From the NCBI GenBank assembly GCA_021818605.1, contig JAKAUH010000899.1:1-9348 (forward strand): 9,348 bases of DNA. The letters are read 5' to 3'. Source of the DNA: Planctomycetota bacterium (GTDB lineage Bacteria; Planctomycetota; Planctomycetia; Isosphaerales; Isosphaeraceae). Numbering within the stretch: position 1 is the first letter of the stretch; every line of letters begins with the position of its first letter. Below, piece by piece: positions 1 through 6,703 of the stretch. The position numbers were made by a program, and so were the translations under genes. The notes under the pieces are model-generated. The model worked only from the letters and a program-made list of their open reading frames with translations. It was not told where the DNA came from and did not search any database.

Positions 1-6
1 AAGGAG
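1..6 (+). promoter_or_regulatory. Possible ribosome binding site AAGGAG before ATG at 16
   Basis: AAGGAG ends 9 nt before the ATG at 16, an acceptable Shine-Dalgarno distance. If real, it would make the 140-aa form complete. It is also readable as the codons Lys-Glu of a longer protein, and the family memory described for the gene favours that reading. The two cannot be separated without sequence to the left. Confidence 0.3.
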
Positions 7-438
7 CCCTCGAGGATGCAGGCGGTGCTCAAGCACCTCGAGGCGACAATCGCTCTGAGCCGCGAGACGTGGAAGCGCATCCTCGCCGAGAAGGACGACG
101 ACCGCGAGTGGATCCCCAACCCGCACCAGGCGAGCTCCATACCGGGCGGTGCCGTCAACGGCAACATGGTCGAGGGCTGGATGACGTTCCTCGACGAGGC
201 CGCCGCGCTGCTCCAGGGAAAGAAGCTCGTCCCGTTCTGGCGAAAGAGGGAGAAGCGGGGCGTCAACCTTCGGCGCGTCTTCACCGAGCCGCGCACCTTC
301 GACCTCGTGTACTGGGTGCAGGGGACGGCCACATTGCCGTACCTCGAGGACGGCGAGAACACCCGGCCCGAGACTTGGCAGCGGCTTCAGCAGCTCTTCA
401 ACGGCCGGTTCATCGGCTTCGCATTCTGGTTCAACTAG
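1..438 (+). CDS. Conserved hypothetical protein, C-terminal part (probably truncated by the window edge)
   Basis: I do not know a function. The frame is open from base 1 to a TAG at 436-438. The first ATG is at 16 and would give 140 aa. AAGGAG at 1-6 lies 9 nt before that ATG and could be its ribosome binding site, but no in-frame stop separates the ATG from the window edge. From memory, related planctomycete proteins have a longer N-terminal part before the equivalent of the LSRETWKRIL segment, so I prefer a 5'-truncated gene. Visible landmarks, numbered from the ATG, are an acidic stretch followed by EWIPNP (about residues 26-36), a helix with GWMTFLDEAAALLQGKKLVPFW (about 53-75), a GVNLRRVF segment (about 83-90), a FDLVYWVQG strand (about 95-103) and a C-terminal GFAFWFN. 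No catalytic motif, membrane segment or repeat is recognisable. It converges on the large TPR gene with 65 bp between stop codons. Confidence 0.75.
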   Translation, partial: KEPSRMQAVLKHLEATIALSRETWKRILAEKDDDREWIPNPHQASSIPGGAVNGNMVEGWMTFLDEAAALLQGKKLVPFWRKREKRGVNLRRVFTEPRTFDLVYWVQGTATLPYLEDGENTRPETWQRLQQLFNGRFIGFAFWFN

Positions 439-503
439 CGCGCAGAGGCTCGCGCCGGGCCGAATGCCAGCGCATCGAGAGCAGCCGCGCGTGAGCCAAT
501 TGC
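439..503. other. Convergent intergenic gap with a weak hairpin
   Basis: These 65 bp separate the stop codons of the left-edge gene and the TPR gene. TGAGC-CAATT-GCTCA at 492-506 is a perfect 5-bp inverted repeat that overlaps the TPR stop codon. It lacks a T-run on either strand, so I call no terminator. Confidence 0.35.
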
Positions 504-3500
504 TCAACCGACGCGGATCGGCGTGGCGAGGCCGCATGCGATCCTCCAGAAGAAGCCGGTGACAGGGTCGAGGTCGGCCGACATCCGGCGGACGACCCGG
601 CGATAGGTGTTGGCGACCGCGTCGTAGTCCTCCATGGGGATTCGATGCCGGAAGCAGAAGCGGAACAGCCGCCGGCCGGTCAAGCGCAGGACCGACCGGC
701 GCCCGGCCGGCGCGGCCTGGGCGCGCTCGAGCAGCAGCCGCGCCAGGGTGAGCAGATATCGATTCGTCGCGTCGTAGCGCTCCGGATCGTGGCCATCCAG
801 CAGCGACGGGGCCTGCCGGCCGTCGCCGTCGATCAGGTCGTCGAGCGCCAGCCAGATCCGATGATAGGGGACCGTGTAATCCGCCGGCAGTTCGAGTGCG
901 CGGCGGCTGACCTGGTTGGCCTCGTCGATCTTCTTGAGCCCGCGCAGAGTCAGCGCGAGGTTGATGAGCATCCAGGGGTGGGCGTCGTGGCGGTCGCGCC
1001 AGTCGGCCAGCCAGCGCGCGGCCCGGCCGTTCCAGGCGACCGAGGTGAGCGCAAAGCCCAGCGTGCCCCAGCAGCGCGTGTTCGCCCGGATGGCCGCGCC
1101 GTGTCGTCGCATGACGGCCCACAGCCGCAACTTCGACTTCTCTCGCGCCAGGCGGTGGAGATGGGCCTCGAGCGCGACGAAGCCGCGCTCGCCCTGTTCG
1201 AGCAGCGAGCCCAGGCGCTGAGCGCATCCCCGCCGGGTCTGCGTCATCCGGCGCTCGACCCAGAGCGCGGCGACGCGAGGGACCAGGTCGGGGAGATCGA
1301 GCGCCCGCTCGTAAACCTCGAGCGCCTCGCGGTTCCAGCCAGCCTGGGTGAAGCATTTGTCGGCAGCGTTCTGCGGCCAGTCGTTGTCCGGCAGCGCCGT
1401 GACGCAGAGCCGCTCGAGCGCGGCAACCGCCGTCGCGCGGTCGCCGCGCGCCTGCGCGAGCTGGACCTCGCGGGCGAGCGTCAAGGCCCCGTCGTGATGC
1501 GTCTTCAGGCCGTCGAGCACCTCGGCGGCCTCGTTCAGCCTGTTGTCCTCGAGCTCCATGTCGAAGAGGTTGTACGCCGTGTAGCCGTGCGTCGGCGTGC
1601 GGTCGAAGGCGCCCCGGAAGGCGGCCCGCGCGGCGTCGCGGTCGTTGTTGCGCCGGCGCGCGTCGCCCAGGTAGCCCGCGGCGACGGGGTCATCGGGACA
1701 CAGACGGTTCAGCCCCTCGGCGGCCGCAAGGTACTCGGCCGGCGTCCCGGCGTCGCAGGTCCATTCGGCCTGGTTGAGCCAGCCCCAGTAGTAGTCGGGG
1801 TTCGCCTCCAGGACAGAGCGCATCCGCCCGATCGCGGCGGCGAGGTCGCCCTGTTGCGCCAGGATCCATGCCGAGCGGCCGAGGAGCGGCGTCGGCGGGC
1901 TGTCGCCCCAGGCCGAGGGCCGGCATGAGGCCTCGGCCTCGTCGTACCGTCCGGCCTCGGCGAGAAGGTGCGCGCGCAGGTCATACGGCTCGATGTCCGC
2001 GGGATCGAGCGCGATGGCCCGATCGAGCGCGGCGAGGCGTTCCTCCAGGTACTCCTCGCCCGAGAGCAGTCGCGCCAGCCGGACCCAGTTGCTCGCCTCA
2101 CCGGCCCGCTGCTCCGTCAGCTCGCGGGCCAGGGACAGCGGGACATCGCGGCGGTCGAGCTCGATCGACCAGCGCCGCAGGGTATCCCAGGCCCAGTCCT
2201 GGTCGGGCTCGAGCCGCATCGCGTGGAGCAGGCGGTCGACGGCCTCTTCGCCCTGGTCCAGGTGCCAGAGGGCATCGGCCAGGCAGGTGTGGTTGAACGG
2301 GTCGAGCGGGGCGTACGCGATGGCGCGCTCGAGCAGCGCGCGAGAGCCGGCGTAGTCGCCGTCGCGCTCGAGCGCCATCGCTCGCTGCCGCGCGGCGATG
2401 CTGTGGCCGGGGCTGATCTGGAGAGCCCGGTCGAGCGCGGCGAGCTCGCCGTCGCCGTCCTTCCGGGCCCGGCAGACCGCCGCGAGGTCCAGCCAGACCT
2501 CCGCGAGCAGCGGGAAGCGCTCGGTCGCCTCGCGGGTGAGGTCGAGGGCTTCGTCATGATGATTGCGGCCGACCAGCTCATGGACCAGGGCCGACCAGGC
2601 GTGCCACAGGTCGGGGCGCACCTCGCGGGCGTTGCGAAGCGACGTCAGCAGGGCGTCGGGCTCGACCGTGCCGCGCGCGTGCCGGGCGAAGGCCAGCAGC
2701 CCGTCGCCGAAGATGACCTGGCGGTGGAGCTCGGCCTCGACGAACGCGAGCGCCTCAACTCGCTCGGCCCGGCTGGCGCAGCAGGCGATCAAATGGTCGA
2801 TGGCGAAGTCCATGTCGACGGAGCGCTCGATCGCCTCGCGGTAGGCACCGCGTGCTTCGTCGAGCCGGCCAGCCAGCTCGACGACCTGGGCACGGACGGC
2901 GGCCTCGGCGGGGCTGCCGGGCTCGAGCTCGGAGGCCAGGCGGATCTCGGCCGCGGCCTCGTCGAGCCGGCCCTGGCGCGCGAGGGCCAGCGCCAGCTCA
3001 CGCCGCGACCAGGCGTCGGCCGGGTGAATCTCGAGAATCCGGCGGGCGGCCGGCTCGACGGCGGCCGGCCCATCGGCGCGGAGCCACTCGATCCACGCCT
3101 GGTTCAGCGCGTAGTTGTGCGGGAAACGCTCGCAGGCGCGAGCAAGGTGCGCCAGGGCCTCGTCTCGCCCGCGGGTCTCGGCCAGGCGGCGGGCGACGGC
3201 GCGATTGGCGTCGACGGCGGATGGCTCGCCATCGAGCACCTGGAGCCACAGCTCGAGCGAGCCGCCCAGATCGCCGCGCACCGCGGCCAGGAGCGCCGAG
3301 GTCCGAAGCCAGTCGCCGCGCCGGCACAGCCCGCGGGCCGACTCGAGCCGCTCGTCGGCGCGGTCGAACTCGCCGTGCGCGGCGTGCGCCTCGGCGGCGA
3401 ACAGCCGAAGCTCGCCGTCCTCGGGGCGGAGCCGGAGCGACTCGTCCAGCACCTCGAATGCCTCGCGCCGCCGCTCGAGCTGGCAGAGCGACCAGTAGAG

Positions 3501-5528
3501 CGTGCGCGCCGGCCAGACCGAGCGCGCGCCCAGGCGGCGAAACCGGCCGCGGAGGAACGCGACGGCGGCGTCCTCATGGTGCAGCAACCGGGCCGCGAGG
3601 AAATAGCTCCGCGCCAGGCCCTCGTCCTTGTCGTCGAGGCAGGCGGCCAGGCGATACAGCTCGACGGCCTCGGCCCGCCGCCCGCCGTCGGACGCGACCT
3701 CGGCGAGGATCGCCAGCGCGGCGGGGTCGGACGGCCGGGCCCGTAGCGCCCGGCGCGCCAGGCGGACGGCCTCGGAGTGCTCGCGCGCGTCGGCCAGCAG
3801 CTCCTGGGCGTACTGGCGGCGGAGCAGGGGATCGGCGTCGGACCTGCCGCAGTGCTCGCGATACAGGGCCAGCCGTTCGTCGCGGCGGCCAAGCATCCGC
3901 AGGGTGCCGAGCTGCCCGAGCCGCAGGTTGACATCGTCGGGGAACAGCTCAAGCTGGGCGACGATGCCCGCCAGCAGCGCGGCCGGATCGGCGTCGTAAT
4001 GGGCCAGCAGGCTGCGCGCGTGCCGGGCCAGGCGATGACCGGGGGCCTCGGCCTCGAGCGCCGCGCTGGCCGCGCCGGCACTGTCGCGGTCATGAGCCCG
4101 AAGCGCCATTTGCATCCTGTGGACGTGGTCGTACAGCGACGACGCGGGCAGGTCCAGCCCCTCGAGCAGCTCGGCGCGATCGGCCGGGACCATCGCCATG
4201 CCGCGCGGGCCGGTCGAGCGATACCGTGCCAGCATCTCCTCGCCCAGGGCCTCGCCCTCGTAGGGCAAGGTCGGATCGCGAATCAGCAGCGTCCCGCGCT
4301 GGGCGTCATAACCGATGACGGCCTGGAGGTGCGCGTTCTGCGTCTCGACGGTCGCCAGCGTGAACGGCACCCCGCGGTCGAGGAGCGCCCGGGCCGAGTC
4401 CCAGGTCACGCTGAACTCGCGGGCGAGGTAGCCGTTGCGCTCGGCCCACGAGCGCTGAAGGTGATCGGGCGTGCCGTCGTAGCAGATCTCGGCCGCCAGT
4501 TCGAGGTGGTCGGCGGGCTGACCCCAGAACCGCGAGATCGAGGCGAGTGTCGCCGGCGCGCAGGTCTGGTGGTGCTGGCGGACGAAGCCGACGGCCAGGC
4601 GCACCCGGCGCGAGTCGACGCCGGCATCCGCAGCCTCGAGCCGGGTCGCGATGGTGGTGAAGAACGGACCGCCGCACGCGCGCGCCAGCGCCGCGGCCTC
4701 GGCGAGTTCGCCGCATTCGTAGGCGGCGTCCGACCGCCGGCCGGCCAGCCACGTGCGGGTCTTCTCGTCGATCAGGGGGAGCGACGCCATGCGGTCCCAG
4801 GTGCGCCGGGCGTCGGCATGACGGCCCATTTCGGCCTGAAGCACGCCGAGTTGCGCGACCACCGCGGCCGACTCGATCCGGTCGGCGGCCTCGGTCAGCA
4901 GCGCGACTGCCTCGTCGTCGCGGTCGAGGAGCTGGAGCAGGTGCGCGCGCTGCTGGACGGCCGGCCGATACCACGGGCGGATCTCCAGCGACCGCCGCGA
5001 GGCGTCGAGCGCCTCGTCGCAGCGGTCCTCCATCTCGAACAGCCCGGCGCGCTGGACCAGCAGCCAGGGGTCGCCGGGTGCGGCGTCCTCGGCGCGGGCG
5101 AGCCACAGCTCGGCCGCGTCGAAGTCGCGGAAGTGGCCCAGGACGATCGCGTGCATCGACAGCCAGTGCCCGCGCTCGCGCGGCGGCGCGTCGGGCAGCG
5201 GTCCGACCGCGCCAAGGAACTCCCAGGTCGGTAGCGGCCCGCGGCGTGTGAGCAGGGCAAACGTCCGGTACAGGCAGGCCGCGGGGTCGGCCGGGTCGTC
5301 GCGCCAGGCGCGAATTTGCATCGCCGTGCCCAGCCGTTGCGAGCCCAGGTGCGAGACGATCGACCCGGCGAGGATTCGGGCCTCGGTCTCGCGCAGCGAG
5401 CGCAGCCGCCCGAGCCCGCCTGCCCGCTCGAAGGCGCGCAGGGTCTGCCCGGCGTCGTGGAGGGAGCGGACCTCCGCCAGTTCCTCGGGCATCATCGTGG
5501 CCGGTTCGCGCTCGATGGTCATCAACAT
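504..5528 (-). CDS. Giant tetratricopeptide-repeat protein with an inserted C39-like cysteine peptidase domain
   Basis: A 1,674-aa, apparently cytosolic protein: the N-terminus (MLMTIEREP...) is charged, with no signal peptide or membrane segment. Residues about 125-290 form TPR-like helix pairs. Residues about 305-455 are a papain-fold C39-type domain. It has a Gln (Q318) and nucleophile C323 in HHQTCAPATLASI, H400 in NAHLQAVIGYD and D418 in LIRDPT. Residues about 465-1430 are a long run of 34-39-residue TPR units, clear examples being 591-629, 832-870, 1036-1074 and 1160-1200. Residues 1480-1550 hold further degenerate TPRs, and the Arg-rich C-terminus ends LATPIRVG. I chose ATG at 5528 because GGAG lies 10 nt upstream. 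The same frame opens further, to a TTG at 5693, but that adds only Ser/Gly/Pro/Arg-rich low-complexity sequence without a ribosome site. Expected role: a protein-interaction scaffold carrying a peptidase or peptidase-derived module; its substrate is unknown. The gene stands alone on its strand, 187 bp after the phosphoesterase stop. Confidence 0.9.
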   Translation of the reverse strand: MLMTIEREPATMMPEELAEVRSLHDAGQTLRAFERAGGLGRLRSLRETEARILAGSIVSHLGSQRLGTAMQIRAWRDDPADPAACLYRTFALLTRRGPLPTWEFLGAVGPLPDAPPRERGHWLSMHAIVLGHFRDFDAAELWLARAEDAAPGDPWLLVQRAGLFEMEDRCDEALDASRRSLEIRPWYRPAVQQRAHLLQLLDRDDEAVALLTEAADRIESAAVVAQLGVLQAEMGRHADARRTWDRMASLPLIDEKTRTWLAGRRSDAAYECGELAEAAALARACGGPFFTTIATRLEAADAGVDSRRVRLAVGFVRQHHQTCAPATLASISRFWGQPADHLELAAEICYDGTPDHLQRSWAERNGYLAREFSVTWDSARALLDRGVPFTLATVETQNAHLQAVIGYDAQRGTLLIRDPTLPYEGEALGEEMLARYRSTGPRGMAMVPADRAELLEGLDLPASSLYDHVHRMQMALRAHDRDSAGAASAALEAEAPGHRLARHARSLLAHYDADPAALLAGIVAQLELFPDDVNLRLGQLGTLRMLGRRDERLALYREHCGRSDADPLLRRQYAQELLADAREHSEAVRLARRALRARPSDPAALAILAEVASDGGRRAEAVELYRLAACLDDKDEGLARSYFLAARLLHHEDAAVAFLRGRFRRLGARSVWPARTLYWSLCQLERRREAFEVLDESLRLRPEDGELRLFAAEAHAAHGEFDRADERLESARGLCRRGDWLRTSALLAAVRGDLGGSLELWLQVLDGEPSAVDANRAVARRLAETRGRDEALAHLARACERFPHNYALNQAWIEWLRADGPAAVEPAARRILEIHPADAWSRRELALALARQGRLDEAAAEIRLASELEPGSPAEAAVRAQVVELAGRLDEARGAYREAIERSVDMDFAIDHLIACCASRAERVEALAFVEAELHRQVIFGDGLLAFARHARGTVEPDALLTSLRNAREVRPDLWHAWSALVHELVGRNHHDEALDLTREATERFPLLAEVWLDLAAVCRARKDGDGELAALDRALQISPGHSIAARQRAMALERDGDYAGSRALLERAIAYAPLDPFNHTCLADALWHLDQGEEAVDRLLHAMRLEPDQDWAWDTLRRWSIELDRRDVPLSLARELTEQRAGEASNWVRLARLLSGEEYLEERLAALDRAIALDPADIEPYDLRAHLLAEAGRYDEAEASCRPSAWGDSPPTPLLGRSAWILAQQGDLAAAIGRMRSVLEANPDYYWGWLNQAEWTCDAGTPAEYLAAAEGLNRLCPDDPVAAGYLGDARRRNNDRDAARAAFRGAFDRTPTHGYTAYNLFDMELEDNRLNEAAEVLDGLKTHHDGALTLAREVQLAQARGDRATAVAALERLCVTALPDNDWPQNAADKCFTQAGWNREALEVYERALDLPDLVPRVAALWVERRMTQTRRGCAQRLGSLLEQGERGFVALEAHLHRLAREKSKLRLWAVMRRHGAAIRANTRCWGTLGFALTSVAWNGRAARWLADWRDRHDAHPWMLINLALTLRGLKKIDEANQVSRRALELPADYTVPYHRIWLALDDLIDGDGRQAPSLLDGHDPERYDATNRYLLTLARLLLERAQAAPAGRRSVLRLTGRRLFRFCFRHRIPMEDYDAVANTYRRVVRRMSADLDPVTGFFWRIACGLATPIRVG
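4164..4616 (-). other. C39-like papain-fold peptidase domain within the TPR protein
   Basis: This segment encodes residues about 305-455. The codon for the candidate nucleophile Cys323 is at 4560-4562 (TGC), His400 at 4329-4331 (CAC) and Asp418 at 4275-4277 (GAT). The Cys-to-His distance of 77 and His-to-Asp distance of 18 residues resemble what I recall for the peptidase domain of the ComA exporter (Cys17, His96, Asp112). The usual CG after the catalytic position is CA here (TCAPATL). Q318, five residues before the Cys, is the likely oxyanion-hole Gln. C39-like relatives (Peptidase_C39_2 and similar) occur in many non-exporter proteins, so the domain type is fairly sure but cleavage activity is inferred. 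Confidence 0.8.
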
Positions 5529-5538
5529 GGTGAATGTG

Positions 5539-5542
5539 CTCC
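5539..5542 (-). promoter_or_regulatory. Ribosome binding site GGAG deciding the TPR gene start
   Basis: Read on the minus strand, GGAG lies 10 nt before the ATG at 5528. A second ATG at 5522 is in frame two codons later. No comparable site precedes the TTG at 5693, so this site favours the shorter 1,674-aa protein. Confidence 0.55.
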
Positions 5543-5568
5543 GATCCGGCGAGCCGGCTGAAGGACCT

Positions 5569-5584
5569 GAGCCGTCCTCGGCTC
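5569..5584 (-). repeat. Perfect 6-bp inverted repeat with 4-nt loop in the TPR gene leader
   Basis: GAGCCG and CGGCTC flank a 4-nt loop and would form a GC-rich hairpin about 40 nt upstream of the TPR start codon. A second, tighter palindrome (CCGGC-GA-GCCGG) lies at 5546-5557, just before the ribosome binding site. They might be leader structure or a protein-binding site. In sequence this GC-rich, chance occurrence is quite possible. Confidence 0.3.
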
Positions 5585-5715
5585 GCGAGGGACTGGACAC
5601 CCCGCGACGCCGCAAGGTTCCCCGTTTTGTGGACGAGGGCACACCATCGCCCACCCGGCCGCCTCCGGGCCGCGATTTTGCCGTCTCCGCCAATCCGTGA
5701 GGAGACGCCGGCCGA

Positions 5716-6534
5716 TCAGGGTTGCACCGATGCCTCGGGCGCCAGCGGCGGCTCCGGGCCGGTCGAATCGCCGGGCTCGGCCGGAATCGTGACCTCCAGC
5801 AACCGGAGTGGAGGCTGGCCCGGACAGATCTTGCGCATCAGCGGCAGCGAGACGTTGTACACGGGTACGCCGGCGCTGGTGGCCCCTTCGGGGGCGCCAT
5901 TGTGGGCATGACCATGAAACACCGCGGTGACCGGATAGCGGTTGAGCGGATCCTCCAGTCGGCTGCATCCCAGGAACGGGAAGATCTCGACCGGTTCGTT
6001 CTCGACCGTCGCGCGGATCGGGGCGTAATGGAGCACGGCGATGCGCCGGGGCGTGCGCAGCCGAGCCAGTGCCGCCTCGAGCTTCATCGCCTCGTTGACC
6101 GCCTCCTGGACGAACGTCTTGATCGCCGGCTCGCCCCAGGCGCCCAGCGTGCCGCGGCCGAATCCGCCCGCGAAGCCCTTGGCCCCGGCGAAGCCGATCC
6201 CCATCACCTCGACGGCGCCGCCGTCGAGCACGATCACCCCCGAGTCGACGAGCATCCGAGTGACCTCGGCCTCGCGCCCCGACTCGTAGTCGTGGTTCCC
6301 CAGGACGGCGATCGTCGGCCGTTGCTTCGCGACGGCCATCTCCTTGATCAGGATCGAGGTCTCGTCGGGGAGCCCGTAGTCGGTCAGGTCGCCGGCGAGG
6401 ATCAGGAGATCCGCCCGCTCGGCCGCGGCAGCGAACAGCGGCTGGAACTGCCCCTCCGACTTCTTCGAACAATGCAGGTCGCCGATCGCGGCGATCCGCA
6501 CGACGTTCCCCGTCTCCGCTCCCACTCCGACCAT
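5716..6534 (-). CDS. Calcineurin-like metallophosphoesterase
   Basis: A 272-aa protein with the complete core of the dinuclear-metal phosphoesterase fold (Metallophos family). The motifs are GDLH (Asp19, His21), GDLTD (Asp49), GNHDY (Asn80, His81), a histidine at LHY (His169) and GHAH (His209, His211). Together these supply the expected metal ligands and the general acid His. No signal peptide or membrane anchor is seen, so it is probably cytosolic. The substrate cannot be read from sequence; phosphomonoesters, phosphodiesters or cyclic nucleotides are all possible in this superfamily. The last 22 residues are a Pro/Glu-rich, probably disordered tail. The ATG at 6534 is chosen because GGAGG lies 7 nt upstream; the longer frame to a TTG at 6693 would run across the divergent intergenic region. 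The gene is divergent to a nucleotidyltransferase-like gene, a pairing I recall from other bacteria, which hints at linked function. Confidence 0.93.
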   Translation of the reverse strand: MVGVGAETGNVVRIAAIGDLHCSKKSEGQFQPLFAAAAERADLLILAGDLTDYGLPDETSILIKEMAVAKQRPTIAVLGNHDYESGREAEVTRMLVDSGVIVLDGGAVEVMGIGFAGAKGFAGGFGRGTLGAWGEPAIKTFVQEAVNEAMKLEAALARLRTPRRIAVLHYAPIRATVENEPVEIFPFLGCSRLEDPLNRYPVTAVFHGHAHNGAPEGATSAGVPVYNVSLPLMRKICPGQPPLRLLEVTIPAEPGDSTGPEPPLAPEASVQP

Positions 6535-6541
6535 CGGCCCG

Positions 6542-6546
6542 CCTCC
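6542..6546 (-). promoter_or_regulatory. Ribosome binding site GGAGG of the metallophosphoesterase
   Basis: GGAGG on the minus strand ends 7 nt before the ATG at 6534. This is close to a consensus Shine-Dalgarno and fixes the start at MVGVGAETG, immediately before the first beta strand of the catalytic domain. Confidence 0.75.
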
Positions 6547-6595
6547 GCAATTCACCGGATTGGCCGGCCGTCGACACGCCGACGCCGACCACGAC

Positions 6596-6607
6596 CATTC
6601 CAGAATG
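6596..6607. repeat. Operator-like 12-bp inverted repeat in the divergent region
   Basis: CATTC and GAATG are perfect complements separated by CA. It lies about 60 bp from the phosphoesterase start and 96 bp from the nucleotidyltransferase start, a position where one regulator could act on both genes. No known operator was matched with confidence, and the repeat is short enough to be chance. Confidence 0.3.
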
Positions 6608-6691
6608 CGGGCAAGCTGCGTGCCGTACTGGCATCGGCTTTGCACCTGAAACCGTCCTTGACACACTTCGATTCCCGCGGTTCGAGCGGTC

Positions 6692-6696
6692 AAGGA
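6692..6696 (+). promoter_or_regulatory. Ribosome binding site AAGGA of the nucleotidyltransferase
   Basis: AAGGA ends 7 nt before the GTG at 6704. It supports use of this GTG rather than a later in-frame ATG, which would cut into the nucleotidyltransferase core. Confidence 0.65.
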
Positions 6697-6703
6697 CAGC
6701 CGA

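Larger units (their letters stand above)
5529..5715. other. Intergenic region between phosphoesterase stop and TPR gene start
   Basis: This 187-bp gap must hold the end of the phosphoesterase transcript and probably the promoter and leader of the TPR gene, both on the minus strand. I see no clear -35/-10 pair. Three short inverted repeats are present: CCGGC-GA-GCCGG at 5546-5557, GAGCCG-TCCT-CGGCTC at 5569-5584 and CGGCC-N7-GGCCG at 5656-5672. None is followed by a T-run in the minus-strand reading direction, so none is a convincing intrinsic terminator. The TPR frame stays open through most of it, up to the TTG at 5693, but its translation is low-complexity and I treat it as non-coding. Confidence 0.55.
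6535..6703. promoter_or_regulatory. Divergent promoter region between phosphoesterase and nucleotidyltransferase genes
   Basis: The two genes start outward from this 169-bp segment, so both promoters should lie here. Visible elements are both ribosome binding sites, a GGCCGGCC palindrome at 6562-6569, an operator-like inverted repeat CATTC-CA-GAATG at 6596-6607 near the middle, and a perfect TTGACA at 6658-6663 on the plus strand. The TTGACA has no good -10 partner at 16-18 nt, so I cannot assign a promoter. Confidence 0.5.

Noticed and set aside
1968..3746. Long plus-strand open frames opposite the TPR gene (also 645-1928 and 3777-5234)
   Set aside because: These are mirror frames of a GC-rich, codon-biased gene. 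They break where the real frame's composition changes, and their translations are Arg/Gly/Ala-rich without motifs.
504..5528. Frequent CTCGAGC/TCGAGC words across the TPR gene as a dispersed DNA repeat
   Set aside because: They reflect codon choice for the repeated Leu, Glu, Ala and Arg residues of TPR helices, not a separate element; spacing is irregular and no longer unit is shared.
5656..5672. Hairpin CGGCC-N7-GGCCG followed by ATTTTG as an intrinsic terminator
   Set aside because: The T-rich stretch follows the hairpin only on the plus strand, where no gene ends nearby. In the direction of the phosphoesterase transcript there is no T-run.
6658..6663. Perfect TTGACA upstream of the nucleotidyltransferase as a sigma-70 -35 box
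   Set aside because: The hexamers 16-18 nt downstream (around TTCGAG) do not resemble a -10 box, and a start site at that distance would fall in the ribosome binding site. Probably coincidence.
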